Source of the DNA: Mycolicibacterium monacense
GTDB taxonomy: Bacteria > Actinomycetota > Actinomycetes > Mycobacteriales > Mycobacteriaceae
Reading direction: 5' to 3'
Assembly: GCF_010731575.1 (NCBI RefSeq)
Contig: NZ_AP022617.1
Span: forward strand, 2,852,001-2,916,000
DNA: 64,000 nt
Shown here: positions 22,118 through 34,942 of the stretch, one piece after another
Position numbering within the stretch: the stretch's first letter is position 1
How the letters are laid out: the number at the start of each line of letters is the position of its first letter
The notes under the pieces: generated by a model
Databases searched by the model: none
The model's input: only the letters and a program-made list of their open reading frames with translations
What the model was told of the DNA's origin: nothing
Made by a program: the position numbers and the translations under genes

Positions 22118-22447
22118 ATGGCCGTCACCATCGAGCAGCACAGCGCCCACGCCACACTCGTCAACGTGTTCACCGTCGATCCGGCTCGGGCGGAGGCGCT
22201 GGCCGAGCTCCTGTCCGCGGCGACCGACACCGTGATGCGCCACCAGACCGGCTTCCGGTCGGCCAGCATCCACCTGTCCTCCGACCGCACGCGCGTGGTG
22301 AACTACGCGCAGTGGGACACCCCCGACGCATACCGGCGGATGCTCGCCGATCCGGTGGCCCGCGAGCACATGGGCCGGGCGGCCGACATGGCGATCAGCT
22401 TCGACCCGAACCTGTACACGGTCGAATCGGTGCATGAGAAGGCCTAG
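22118..22447 (+). CDS. Antibiotic biosynthesis monooxygenase (ABM) family protein
   Basis: The 109-aa protein has the ferredoxin-like ABM fold seen in quinol and anthrone monooxygenases and IsdG-like enzymes: HATLVNVFTVDPARAEALAELL, MRHQTGFRSASIHLSSDRTRVVNYAQW and the C-terminal AISFDPNLYTVESVHE. Such enzymes oxidise quinol-like compounds, often without a cofactor. The start is ATG 22118, preceded by GGAGG; an upstream in-frame ATG at 22073 lies inside the operator region and is unlikely. It is divergent from marR and probably induced by the ligand sensed by MarR. Confidence 0.85.
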   Translation: MAVTIEQHSAHATLVNVFTVDPARAEALAELLSAATDTVMRHQTGFRSASIHLSSDRTRVVNYAQWDTPDAYRRMLADPVAREHMGRAADMAISFDPNLYTVESVHEKA

Positions 22448-22476
22448 CGGCGTGGCGGGTGCGTTAGGTTGGCGGC

Positions 22477-23706
22477 GTGAAACCGCTGCTGCTCCACCAC
22501 GCCACGCTCATCGACGGGACGGGCGCCGCACCGCTGCCGGATGCGGCGGTCCTGGTCGAGAACGACCGGATCCGTTGGGCCGGAGCGGCTTCCGACGCCC
22601 CCACCGATGACGCCACCCGGGTCGATCTCGGCGGCAACACCATCTGCCCGGGATTCTTCGACTGCCACGTCCACTTCAGCCTGCCCGGCGCCGGCGCCAC
22701 GCCCATCGACCGGGCGCTGAATCCGCCCTCGTACCACTATTTCCAGTTGATCGACCGGCTGCGCGTCACACTGCACAACGGTGTCACCACCGCCCGCGAC
22801 CTGATGGGCATCGATGCCGGAGTCCGTGATGCGGTGGCACACGGTCTGGTCGACGGGCCCCGGTTGCTCGTGGCGATCAACATGATGAGCCAGACCTGCG
22901 GCCACGCCGACTTTCATCTGCCGTCCGGGATCGACCTGACGCCGATGGTCGGCGGCTCGCTGGTCGACACCGTCGACGAGGCGCGGCGGCGCACCCGTGA
23001 GCTCATCGCCGCGGGGGCCGACGTCATCAAGGTGGCGTCCAGCGGCGGGGTGTCCTCCCCCAGCGACCAACCCGAATGGCTGGGCATGCGCCGCGAACTC
23101 ATCGCGGCTGTGGTGGAGGAGGCCGCGGCCTACGGCCACAAGCGGGTGGCCGCCCACGCGATCGGCCGCGCCGGCATCGAAGCGGCCGTCGAGGCCGGTG
23201 TCTCCAGCGTCGAACACGGCTATCAACTCGACGAGGGGCTGCGGCACAAGATGGTCGAGGCGGGCATCTTCCTGGTGCCGACCCTGCTGGAGACGATGGC
23301 CGACGTCACCTCCTCACCGGCCGGCCAGGCCAAGAGCGCCCACTGGCACGCCGTGGCACAGGAGTCGATCGGCGCGTCGGCTGCGGCCGGGGTGAAGATC
23401 GCCGTCGGCACCGACGCGGGGCTCAGCCCGGCGCACGGGACGAACCTCAAGGAGCTCGGGCTGCTGGTGCGCTTCGGCGGCCTCACCCCGATGCAGGCGA
23501 TCGTCGCCGCCACCTCCACCTCTGCCGAATTGTGCGGTCTGGCTGAGCAATTGGGCACCGTCGAGGCAGGCAAGCTGGCCGACCTGGTGATCGTGCGGGG
23601 CGACCCGCTGGCCGACATCGACTCCGTGGGTGAGCCCGACAACATCCTGCTGGTGCTCAAAGAGGGCCGCGCGGCGATCGACCGCGCGGGTTTTCTGACC
23701 GCTTAG
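22477..23706 (+). CDS. Metal-dependent amidohydrolase (prolidase-like)
   Basis: The 409-aa protein is an amidohydrolase-superfamily enzyme. The metal motif HxH is in DCHVHFSLPG near residue 65; the carboxylated Lys is likely in GADVIKVASSGG near residue 187; further His ligands lie in AAHAIG and SSVEHGYQLD, and the final Asp in AVGTDAGLSPAHGTN. The closest groups are Xaa-Pro dipeptidases and imidazolonepropionase-like hydrolases; the substrate is unknown. It follows the ABM gene by 29 bases and may share its transcript. Its 3' end overlaps the convergent membrane-protein gene by 50 bases. Confidence 0.85.
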   Translation: MKPLLLHHATLIDGTGAAPLPDAAVLVENDRIRWAGAASDAPTDDATRVDLGGNTICPGFFDCHVHFSLPGAGATPIDRALNPPSYHYFQLIDRLRVTLHNGVTTARDLMGIDAGVRDAVAHGLVDGPRLLVAINMMSQTCGHADFHLPSGIDLTPMVGGSLVDTVDEARRRTRELIAAGADVIKVASSGGVSSPSDQPEWLGMRRELIAAVVEEAAAYGHKRVAAHAIGRAGIEAAVEAGVSSVEHGYQLDEGLRHKMVEAGIFLVPTLLETMADVTSSPAGQAKSAHWHAVAQESIGASAAAGVKIAVGTDAGLSPAHGTNLKELGLLVRFGGLTPMQAIVAATSTSAELCGLAEQLGTVEAGKLADLVIVRGDPLADIDSVGEPDNILLVLKEGRAAIDRAGFLTA

Positions 23707-24268
23707 GCGGCAGCACGAGCAGCGCCGCCGCCAGGAAGCACAGCGCCCCGAGGAAGGTGCCGGTGTTGGCCAGCAGGGCGTCCTCGGTGACCCCGGCGGG
23801 GGTGACGAACGCCCCGAGCGCGGACGCGCCGAACGCCACGCAGCCGACCATGTTCACCCACTGCGCCTGCCATTCCCGCGACCGTGGCGCGAAACGGCCC
23901 GCGGTGGCGGTGACGGCGGCGATCCCGAGAGCACCGCTGACGAGGAACGCCACGGATCCGGTGGCGTCCGGAGCCCACACCAGGTGGCGCTGCTCGGTCA
24001 CCGCGTGCGCCCACACCGCGGCGCCGGTACTGACGTTGAACAACAGCGTGCCCATGAACTGCGTTGCCGCCGAGAGCCATTCGGCACGCGAACCGCTCCT
24101 GGAGCGGACGAGTTGCACCCACGCCGCGCTGGTGAAGAAGAAGGAACCGGCGAAGCAGAGCCCGTTGGCCGCGCCGGCGCCGGCCGCTGCGGCGAACCCC
24201 GGCACCGTGGCGAGCGCGAACAGCGTCGAGCCGATCGCGAACAGCAGGCACTGCCGTGCCAGCGTCAC
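23657..24268 (-). CDS. Integral membrane protein, YrhK-like
   Basis: The 203-aa protein has five or six hydrophobic segments (for example LLFAIGSTLFALATVPG, FLVSGALGIAAVTATAG and TFLGALCFLAAALLVL). Repeated FxxGSxxF-like patterns resemble the YrhK domain, but this is tentative. Its GTG directly follows the leuB stop, so it is probably translated from the leuB message. The end of the gene overlaps the amidohydrolase gene on the other strand. Confidence 0.65.
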   Translation of the reverse strand: MTLARQCLLFAIGSTLFALATVPGFAAAAGAGAANGLCFAGSFFFTSAAWVQLVRSRSGSRAEWLSAATQFMGTLLFNVSTGAAVWAHAVTEQRHLVWAPDATGSVAFLVSGALGIAAVTATAGRFAPRSREWQAQWVNMVGCVAFGASALGAFVTPAGVTEDALLANTGTFLGALCFLAAALLVLPPKRSENPRGRSPRGPL

Positions 24269-25279
24269 CTACAGCAAACCGACGATCCGGTCACCCACGG
24301 CGGCGGTGCCCAGTTCCTGATCGCCACGGCTGGACAGGTGCGCCTCGACCGCCTTGTCGACGCGGGCGGCCGCATCGGTCTCGCCGACGTGCGCCAGCAG
24401 CAGCGCCACCGACATGATCGCCGCGGTCGGATCGGCGATGCCCTGACCCGCGATGTCGGGGGCGCTGCCGTGCACCGGTTCGAACATCGAGGGATTGGTG
24501 CGCGTCGCGTCGATGTTGCCGCTGGCCGCCAACCCGATTCCGCCGCACACGGCGGCGGCCAGATCGGTGACGATGTCGCCGAACAGGTTGTCGGTGACGA
24601 TCACGTCGAACCGGCCGGGGTCGGTGACGATGTGGATCATCGCGGAGTCGACGTGCTGATAAGCGATCTCGACGTCGGGGTACTCGGCGCCCACCTCCTG
24701 GACGGTGCGCCACCACAGCGCGCCGGCGAAGGTCAGCACGTTGTTCTTGTGCACCAACGTCAGATGCTTGCGCCGCTGCTGGGCGCGCCGGAACGCATCC
24801 TCGACCACGCGGCGCACACCGAAGGCGGTGTTGAGGCTCACCTCGGTGGCCACCTCGTGGGGCGTGCCGACGCGGATCGCGCCGCCGGTGCCGGTGTAGG
24901 GCCCTTCGGTCCCCTCCCGCACCACGACGAAGTCGATCTCGGGGTTACCGGCCAGCGGGCCGGTCACCCCGGAGTACAACTTGGCCGGCCGCAGGTTGAT
25001 GTGGTGGTCAAGGGCGAACCGGATGCGCAGCAGCAGACCGCGTTCCAGCACGCCGCTGGGCACCGACGGGTCGCCGATCGCGCCGAGCAGGATCGCGTCG
25101 TGGACCTTGAGTTCCTCGAGCACCGAGTCGGGCAGGATCTCGCCCGTGGCGTGGTAACGCCGCGCCCCCAGGTCGTAGGTCGTCTTCTCGACCTCGGGCA
25201 GGACGGCGTCCAGCACCTTGACGGCTTCGCCGATCACCTCGGGGCCGATACCGTCTCCGGCGATGATCGCCAGGTTCAT
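24269..25279 (-). CDS. leuB: 3-isopropylmalate dehydrogenase
   Basis: LeuB oxidises and decarboxylates 3-isopropylmalate to 2-ketoisocaproate using NAD+. The 336-aa protein has [15 protein letters not shown] at the N-terminus, [24 protein letters not shown] in the substrate region and [19 protein letters not shown] near residue 270. ATG 25279 gives the same length as the M. tuberculosis protein; a GTG at 25288 overlaps the serA stop (GTGA) and would add three residues. It follows serA directly and is separated from leuCD by about 9 kb. Confidence 0.95.
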   Translation of the reverse strand: MNLAIIAGDGIGPEVIGEAVKVLDAVLPEVEKTTYDLGARRYHATGEILPDSVLEELKVHDAILLGAIGDPSVPSGVLERGLLLRIRFALDHHINLRPAKLYSGVTGPLAGNPEIDFVVVREGTEGPYTGTGGAIRVGTPHEVATEVSLNTAFGVRRVVEDAFRRAQQRRKHLTLVHKNNVLTFAGALWWRTVQEVGAEYPDVEIAYQHVDSAMIHIVTDPGRFDVIVTDNLFGDIVTDLAAAVCGGIGLAASGNIDATRTNPSMFEPVHGSAPDIAGQGIADPTAAIMSVALLLAHVGETDAAARVDKAVEAHLSSRGDQELGTAAVGDRIVGLL

Positions 25280-25284
25280 CCCCG

Positions 25285-26871
<1,587 letters not shown>

Positions 26872-26904
26872 CCGGTCAGCCTAAAGGTCGGTAATTTCGG
26901 ACCG

Positions 26905-26984
26905 GCGGGCAGGAGCGCAGCGACCGGGGGATGATCGGGGCGGGCAGGAGCGCAGCGACCGGGGGATGATCGGAGCGGGCAGGA
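26905..26984. repeat. 35-bp tandem repeat upstream of the FAD oxidoreductase gene
   Basis: The unit beginning GCGGGCAGGAGCGCAGCGAC recurs at 26905, 26940 and 26975: two full copies plus a 10-base start of a third. One base differs near the end of the second unit. The GGAGCGCAGCGACC core is a sequence I associate with mycobacterial intergenic regions. It lies between the divergent genes serA and the oxidoreductase and may affect promoter spacing. Confidence 0.8.
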
Positions 26985-27020
26985 TACGGTCTGTAACCGC
27001 GACACGGGGAGGTCAACGGA

Positions 27021-28451
27021 GTGGACGTCACTGTCGTCGGCAGCGGCCCCAACGGCCTGGCCGCCGCGGTCATCTGCGCCCGTGCGGGTCTGTCGGTGCG
27101 GGTGATCGAGGGTCAGCCCACGCCGGGCGGCGGTGCGCGCAGCGCTGCCGACCCCGAGTTCCCGGACGTTCTGCACGACGTGTGCTCGGCGGTGCATCCG
27201 CTGTCCGTGGCGTCGCCGTTTTTCGCGGAGTTCGATCTCGCGGCGCGCGGCGTGGACCTGATCTCACCGGAGGTGTCCTACGCCAACCCGCTGCCCGGCC
27301 GGCCGGCGGCCGTCGCGTACCGGTCGCTGGACCGGACGTGCGCCGAACTCGACCACGGTGAGTCGTGGCGGCGGTTGTTCGGGCCGTTGGTCGAGCACGT
27401 CGACGGTGTGCTCGGCTTCTTCCTCGGCGACAAACGGTCGCTGCCGCCGGATCTCCCGACGACGGTGCGCACCGGCCTGCGGGTGCTGGCCCAGGGCAGC
27501 CCGTTGTGGGGGTCGCTGCGGGGTGAGGACGCCAGGGCGCTGTTCACCGGTGTCGGCGTACACGCCATCAAGGCCATTCCCTCCCCGGTGAACAGCGGTG
27601 CGGGCCTGATGCTCGGCACGGTCGCGCACACCGCGGGGTGGCCGGTCCCCGTCGGGGGCACGCAACGGATCTCCGATGCGCTGATCGCCGATCTCCAGGC
27701 GCACGGCGGCGAACTGGTGCTCGGCGAACCCGTCACCGCACCCCCGGCCGGGGTGACCCTCTACGACACCGCGCCCACCGCACTACTGGCGATCTACGGC
27801 GACGCGGTACCGCCGCGCTACGCACGGGCCCTGCGCCACTACCGGTACGGCCCCGGGGTCTGCAAGGTCGACTTCGTCCTGTCCGGTGAGATCCCGTGGC
27901 GCGACCCGCGGGTCCGCGATGCGGTCACCGTGCACATGGGCGGCAGCCGCGCGCAGATGGCGCTCGCCGAACGCGACGTCGCCGCGGGCCGGCACGCCGA
28001 GTGGCCGATGGTGCTGGCGTCGCTCCCCCACCTGGCGGATCCGTCACGCATCGACGCCCAGGGGCGCCGCCCGCTGTGGACCTACGCGCACGTGCCGTCG
28101 GGCTCGGACGCCGACCTCACCGAGACGGTGACCGCCATGTTCGAACGCGCGGCGCCGGGTTTCCGCGATCTGGTCGTCGGCGCCCGGTGCGTACCGGCGG
28201 CGCAGATGTCGCTGCACAACGCGAATTACGTCGGCGGCGACATCATCGTCGGCGGGGCGACGCTGTTCGCCGCGATGGTCGGACCGACGTTGCGGCTCGA
28301 CCCGTGGACCACCCCGATCCCCGGGGCGTACCTGTGCTCGTCGGCCACCCCGCCCGGCACCGGTGTGCACGGGATGGCCGGCTACTACGCGGCGCGCACG
28401 ATGCTGCGCCGCGAATTCGGCATCGAAAAGCTGCCGAGCCTGGTCCCCTGA
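27021..28451 (+). CDS. FAD-dependent oxidoreductase, phytoene-dehydrogenase-like (Rv2997)
   Basis: The 476-aa protein starts VDVTVVGSGPNGLAAAVICARAG, a dinucleotide-binding motif, followed by the GG-doublet PGGGARS typical of amine-oxidase/phytoene-desaturase-like flavoproteins. The C-terminal FAD-contact region reads SSATPPGTGVHGMAGYYAARTML. The substrate is unknown. The GTG start is preceded by GGGGAGG. A perfectly placed hairpin terminator follows the stop. Confidence 0.87.
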   Translation: MDVTVVGSGPNGLAAAVICARAGLSVRVIEGQPTPGGGARSAADPEFPDVLHDVCSAVHPLSVASPFFAEFDLAARGVDLISPEVSYANPLPGRPAAVAYRSLDRTCAELDHGESWRRLFGPLVEHVDGVLGFFLGDKRSLPPDLPTTVRTGLRVLAQGSPLWGSLRGEDARALFTGVGVHAIKAIPSPVNSGAGLMLGTVAHTAGWPVPVGGTQRISDALIADLQAHGGELVLGEPVTAPPAGVTLYDTAPTALLAIYGDAVPPRYARALRHYRYGPGVCKVDFVLSGEIPWRDPRVRDAVTVHMGGSRAQMALAERDVAAGRHAEWPMVLASLPHLADPSRIDAQGRRPLWTYAHVPSGSDADLTETVTAMFERAAPGFRDLVVGARCVPAAQMSLHNANYVGGDIIVGGATLFAAMVGPTLRLDPWTTPIPGAYLCSSATPPGTGVHGMAGYYAARTMLRREFGIEKLPSLVP

Positions 28452-28455
28452 AGGC

Positions 28456-28504
28456 GATTTCGGCGTGGCCGGTCGCGCTCACCGCGACCAGCCACGCCGA
28501 AATC
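28456..28504. terminator. Bidirectional hairpin terminator before ilvC
   Basis: Two 22-base arms (28456-28477 and 28483-28504) pair with one mismatch around the 5-base loop CTCAC. It lies between two convergent genes, 4 bases after the oxidoreductase stop and 7 bases before the ilvC stop, so it can end both transcripts. The arms end in TTTC on the outgoing side instead of a long T run. Confidence 0.85.
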
Positions 28505-28511
28505 ACTGGAA

Positions 28512-30079
<1,568 letters not shown>

Positions 30080-30110
30080 CAGTGTCCTCGCTTCTTCGCG
30101 CACGCGCTCA

Positions 30111-31970
<1,860 letters not shown>

Positions 31971-32021
31971 GATGTCCTCTTGTCGTTTCTTCCTGGTGGG
32001 ATGGACGCGTTCTCGGGCAAG

Positions 32022-32055
32022 AAAAAACCCCCGACAGCGGGCCGCTGTTCGAGGG
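32022..32055 (-). terminator. Attenuator terminator in the ilvB leader
   Basis: On the minus strand CCCTCG plus ACAGCGG pairs with CCGCTGT plus CGGGGG (arms 32042-32055 and 32028-32040) around a single-base loop with one bulged base, followed directly by six T (32022-32027). It lies 52 bases before the ilvB start and after the leader peptide, the position of an attenuator. Confidence 0.85.
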
Positions 32056-32114
32056 TGGCGCGTCGATGCTGGTGGCTATGCCCGGCAGAGGGCCAGCGCG
32101 GCATCTACGCGCCA
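32056..32114 (-). promoter_or_regulatory. Pause (1:2) hairpin of the ilvB leader
   Basis: The 14-base arms 32101-32114 and 32056-32069 pair with one mismatch. The first arm lies inside the leader-peptide coding region, starting 3 bases after the Leu-Val-Val-Ile codons; the second ends where the terminator hairpin begins. A ribosome stalled at the run would cover the first arm. A possible antiterminator pairs 32094-32102 (2-base bulge) with terminator bases 32041-32047; this part is tentative. Confidence 0.65.
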
Positions 32115-32177
32115 ACCAATTACTACGAGCGATGTCGGCGCCGAAGCGCCTCCGTCGAGCATCCCCGGGGTCTGCAT
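32076..32177 (-). CDS. ilvB leader peptide with Leu-Val-Val-Ile run
   Basis: A 33-codon open frame begins at ATG 32177 and contains a Leu-Val-Val-Ile run (CTC GTA GTA ATT, 32129-32118), followed by further Val and Leu codons. GTA and ATT are rare in this GC-rich genome, which should make the ribosome sensitive to low charged tRNA. The promoter -10 ends 8 bases before the ATG, so the transcript is probably leaderless, as described for the ilvB leader of Corynebacterium glutamicum. A second in-frame ATG lies at 32162. Confidence 0.8.
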   Translation of the reverse strand: MQTPGMLDGGASAPTSLVVIGWRVDAALALCRA

Positions 32178-32185
32178 AACACCTG

Positions 32186-32215
32186 ACGGTAGCCTCCGCA
32201 CTGGTCACTGGTCAA
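32186..32215 (-). promoter_or_regulatory. ilvB promoter
   Basis: TTGACC (32215-32210) and TACCGT (32191-32186) are separated by 18 bases on the minus strand, a good fit to a housekeeping promoter. Transcription would begin about at the leader-peptide ATG. Confidence 0.7.
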
Positions 32216-32267
32216 ATTGCGGTCGGGGGCGGGATCCCCCGTCGGAGGCGGTGCCAGAATCGGTGGC

Positions 32268-32666
32268 GTGAGCTCTTCTGATCCCTCGGCCACCACCGCT
32301 CCGGTCGTCATCCGGATTCCGCGCACCGCCCACCTCGCGGTCGGCTTCTTCACGCTGGGGTTGTTGTCCATCGTGCTGGCCAACCCACGTTGGTTCGCGG
32401 TGCTGCTGGTCATCCCGGTGGTGGCCTCGGTGTACATCATGCGCCTGCGCACCGTCGCCGACCGGGACACGGTCACCGCCCGCAATCTGCTGGGCAGTCA
32501 GACCGTGGCCTGGGACGAGATCGAGGGACTGCGGTTCAGCAAGGCCAACTGGGCCCGCGCGACACGCAAGGACGGCAGCGAGATGCGGCTACCCGCGGTG
32601 ACGTTCTCCAGCCTGCCGCAGTTGACCGCGGCCAGCGGCGGTCGGGTGCCCAACCCGTACCGGTGA
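32268..32666 (+). CDS. cfp6: Cfp6-like PH-domain membrane protein
   Basis: The 132-aa protein has two hydrophobic helices near the N-terminus (HLAVGFFTLGLLSIVLA and WFAVLLVIPVVASVYI) and a small PH-like domain (TVTARNLLGSQTVAWDEIEGLRF) ending PQLTAASGGRVPNPYR, matching M. tuberculosis Cfp6 (Rv3004). Its function is unknown. The GTG at 32268 is chosen from similarity; the ribosome binding site is weak. A block of tandem repeats begins on the base after its stop. Confidence 0.85.
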   Translation: MSSSDPSATTAPVVIRIPRTAHLAVGFFTLGLLSIVLANPRWFAVLLVIPVVASVYIMRLRTVADRDTVTARNLLGSQTVAWDEIEGLRFSKANWARATRKDGSEMRLPAVTFSSLPQLTAASGGRVPNPYR

Positions 32667-32767
32667 GGCCGTCACGCCAAGGGGTTGGCTCAGGCCATCA
32701 CGCCAAGGGATTGGCTCAGGCCGTCACGCCAAGGGATTGGCTCAGGCCGTCACGCCAAGGGATTGGC
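32667..32767. repeat. 26-bp tandem repeats at the 3' end of doxX
   Basis: Three full units (32667-32692, 32693-32718, 32719-32744) and a partial fourth (from 32745) share GGCCGTCACGCCAAGGGATT followed by GGCTCA. The partial unit is the true coding end of doxX including its stop, so the three others look like copies of the gene end. Each unit contains the small palindrome GCCAATCCCTTGGC on the minus strand and could act as weak terminators between the convergent genes. Confidence 0.88.
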
Positions 32768-33583
32768 GCCGTTGAGCAGGACCCACATCGCGACCCCCAG
32801 CCCGATACCGAACAGCAGCGCGACCACCGATCCGACGAATGGCCGTCGTGCCCAGCCCCGGCCCGCATCGAATCCGTAGCGCCCGGGGCCGGTGAGGATC
32901 AACGCGGCGGCGATCACGATGAGCGTCACTTGGAATTCGAAGCCGCCGGGCAGGAAGAAGGGGAAGCCGCTGTCGGACTGACCGGCGACGCCGGCCAGCA
33001 GCGCGTTGATGAGGTAGGCCAGCGCGACCGCGGCCGCCACCGGGGTGAACAGGCCGAGCACGAGCAGCAGGCCCGCGCCGATCTGAGCGGCGGCGCCGAC
33101 ATAGGTGAGGATGTTGGCGTGCTGGTAGCCGACTTCGGCGAGCGAATCCTGGAAGCCCCCCAGCCCGGGGCCGCCCCACCAGCCGAACGCCTTCTGCAGC
33201 CCGTGGCCGATCAGCAGCACGCCCAGCCCGACGCGCAGCAGCATCAGCCCGAGGTCCTGGGTGCCGCGTCTGCGCGCCGCCCTGACCTGCTCGTCGGCGA
33301 TGTCGTGGCCGATCTCCGTCGGCTCCGCGCCGTACGGCATCACCGGGTGGCCGGTGTGCGGTTGCACGTAGGGCAACGGTTCGGGGTCGTTCATCAGGTT
33401 GAACACCGGCGGGGCGGGGGCACCCTTGGCCGCGTCGTAGCGCGGGATCGCGGTGGTCTCGAAATCGCCGCCGTAGTTGGGCGACGGCAGATCGTCTTCG
33501 GGGTCGACCAGGCTTGCCGAGGTCGGCCGGGCCGGATCGTCGGGCCGTTGCCAGGTGCGCGCGTCCTGGGGGTGACTGGTCAC
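32750..33583 (-). CDS. DoxX-family membrane protein (Rv3005c-like)
   Basis: The 277-aa protein has a long Pro-rich cytoplasmic N-terminus (1-105) and four or five membrane helices of the DoxX family (GLMLLRVGLGVLLIGHGLQKAFGWWGG; NILTYVGAAAQIGAGLLLVLGLFTP; VTLIVIAAALILTGPGRYGFD; VVALLFGIGLGVAMWVLLNG). In M. tuberculosis Rv3005c forms a membrane-associated oxidoreductase complex with SodA and SseA that supports oxidative-stress resistance; the same role is inferred here. It starts at GTG 33583. Confidence 0.88.
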   Translation of the reverse strand: MTSHPQDARTWQRPDDPARPTSASLVDPEDDLPSPNYGGDFETTAIPRYDAAKGAPAPPVFNLMNDPEPLPYVQPHTGHPVMPYGAEPTEIGHDIADEQVRAARRRGTQDLGLMLLRVGLGVLLIGHGLQKAFGWWGGPGLGGFQDSLAEVGYQHANILTYVGAAAQIGAGLLLVLGLFTPVAAAVALAYLINALLAGVAGQSDSGFPFFLPGGFEFQVTLIVIAAALILTGPGRYGFDAGRGWARRPFVGSVVALLFGIGLGVAMWVLLNGANPLA

Positions 33584-33721
33584 GACTGTCAGGGTAAGTG
33601 CTGATCATCGCGGAATCGTGTATTTACCTCGGCGCTGCTGCCCACGTCTTGGGCGGGTTGCCACCGGTTGCCCGGAGACCGGCGTGGCGCACTCCGGCGG
33701 AGAATCCGTAACCTGGCCAGC

Positions 33722-34843
33722 ATGAGAACGCGCCGGCCGCTCCTCGGGGTGGCAGCACTGCTGTGCGCCACGGCGTTGTTCGGTTCCGGGTGCGCACGCT
33801 TCGACGGGGCGCAGTCGCAGCCGTTCACCACCGAACCCGAACTCCGGCCGGGGCCGACGTCGTCCGAGCCGCCGCCCCCGCCGCTGCCGGCCAAACCGTT
33901 CCCGAAGGCCTGTCCGGCGCCCGGCGTGATGCAGGGCTGCCTGGAGAGCACCAGCGGGCTGATCATGCTGCCCGACAGCCAGTCAGCGCTCGTCGCGGAG
34001 CGCACCACGGGTGCGGTCAAAGAGGTGTCGGTCCGAGCCGAACCGAAGGTGAAGACGACGATCCCCGTCGACCCGTCCGGCGACGGCGGGTTGATGGACA
34101 TCGTGCTGTCCCCCACTTACAGCCAGGACCGGCTGATGTACGCCTACGTCAGCACACCCACCGACAACCGGGTGGTGCGCATCGCCGACGGCGACGTGCC
34201 CAAGCCGATCCTGACCGGGATCCCCAAGGGCGCGACCGGCAACACCGGTTCGTTGATCTTCACCAGTCCGACCACGCTGCTGGTTCAGACCGGCGACGCC
34301 GGGAACCCCGGTGCGGCCGCCGATCCCGCGTCGCAGGCGGGCAAGGTGCTGCGCATCGAACAGCCCACCACCGTCAACCAGGCGCCGACCACCACGGCCA
34401 TGAGCGGGATGGGTTCGGGCGGTGCTATGTGCATCGACCCGTCCGACGGGGCGCTCTACGTCACCGACCGCACGCCCACCGGCGACCGGTTGCAGAAGAT
34501 GACCAAGGACTCGAAGATCTCGACGGTGTGGACGTGGCCGGACCGGCCGGGCGTCGCGGGGTGCGCGGCGCTGGACGGCACCGTGCTGGTCAACCTCGTC
34601 AACACCAAACAGACCGTCGCGGTGCGCCAGGCCCCCGACACCGGCGCGGTGACCGGCCAGCCCGAGGTGATCCGTCAGGACACCCGTGGCCACGCGTGGG
34701 CGCTGGCGCTGTCCGCGGACGGCAACGTGTGGGGGGCGACGGTGAACAAGACCGCCGGTGACGCCGAACGCCTCGACGACGTGGTCTTCCCGCTCTTCCC
34801 GCAGGGCGGCGGCTTCCCGCGCAGCAACGCCGACAACACGTAG
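33722..34843 (+). CDS. lppZ: Lipoprotein LppZ, glucose/sorbosone dehydrogenase-like beta-propeller
   Basis: The 373-aa protein (same length as M. tuberculosis LppZ) has a signal peptide ending ALFGSGC, a lipobox with Gly at -3. A Pro-rich linker (about 33-55) precedes a beta-propeller of the PQQ-type sugar-dehydrogenase family (GGLMDIVLSPTYSQDRLMYAYVS; LIFTSPTTLLVQTGDAGN; GMGSGGAMCIDPSDGALYVTD; GHAWALALSADGNVWGATVN). No enzymatic activity is established for LppZ. It is an exported, membrane-anchored protein. Confidence 0.9.
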   Translation: MRTRRPLLGVAALLCATALFGSGCARFDGAQSQPFTTEPELRPGPTSSEPPPPPLPAKPFPKACPAPGVMQGCLESTSGLIMLPDSQSALVAERTTGAVKEVSVRAEPKVKTTIPVDPSGDGGLMDIVLSPTYSQDRLMYAYVSTPTDNRVVRIADGDVPKPILTGIPKGATGNTGSLIFTSPTTLLVQTGDAGNPGAAADPASQAGKVLRIEQPTTVNQAPTTTAMSGMGSGGAMCIDPSDGALYVTDRTPTGDRLQKMTKDSKISTVWTWPDRPGVAGCAALDGTVLVNLVNTKQTVAVRQAPDTGAVTGQPEVIRQDTRGHAWALALSADGNVWGATVNKTAGDAERLDDVVFPLFPQGGGFPRSNADNT

Positions 34844-34899
34844 GGCCTCGACCACACATCTGGCCAAGTCACCCTCGGCGGAAACCCCACGCCCGTAAC

Positions 34900-34924
34900 G
34901 TGCTTCTCGTCTCACGAGAAGCAC
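34900..34924. promoter_or_regulatory. Perfect inverted repeat upstream of the SDR gene
   Basis: GTGCTTCTCGT and ACGAGAAGCAC (34900-34910 and 34914-34924) form an 11-base perfect palindrome with a 3-base spacer, 19 bases before the SDR start and just before its ribosome binding site. Size and symmetry suit a TetR-type operator. The half ACGAGAAG recurs at 38858-38865 in front of the related ECH/ACAD genes. Confidence 0.65.
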
Positions 34925-34942
34925 ATTGCCGGGAGGTGGTCG

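Noticed and set aside
32076..32177. ilvB leader as a T-box or riboswitch
   Set aside because: No T-box sequence or known aptamer core is visible, whereas a peptide with Leu-Val-Val-Ile codons and overlapping hairpins explains the region.
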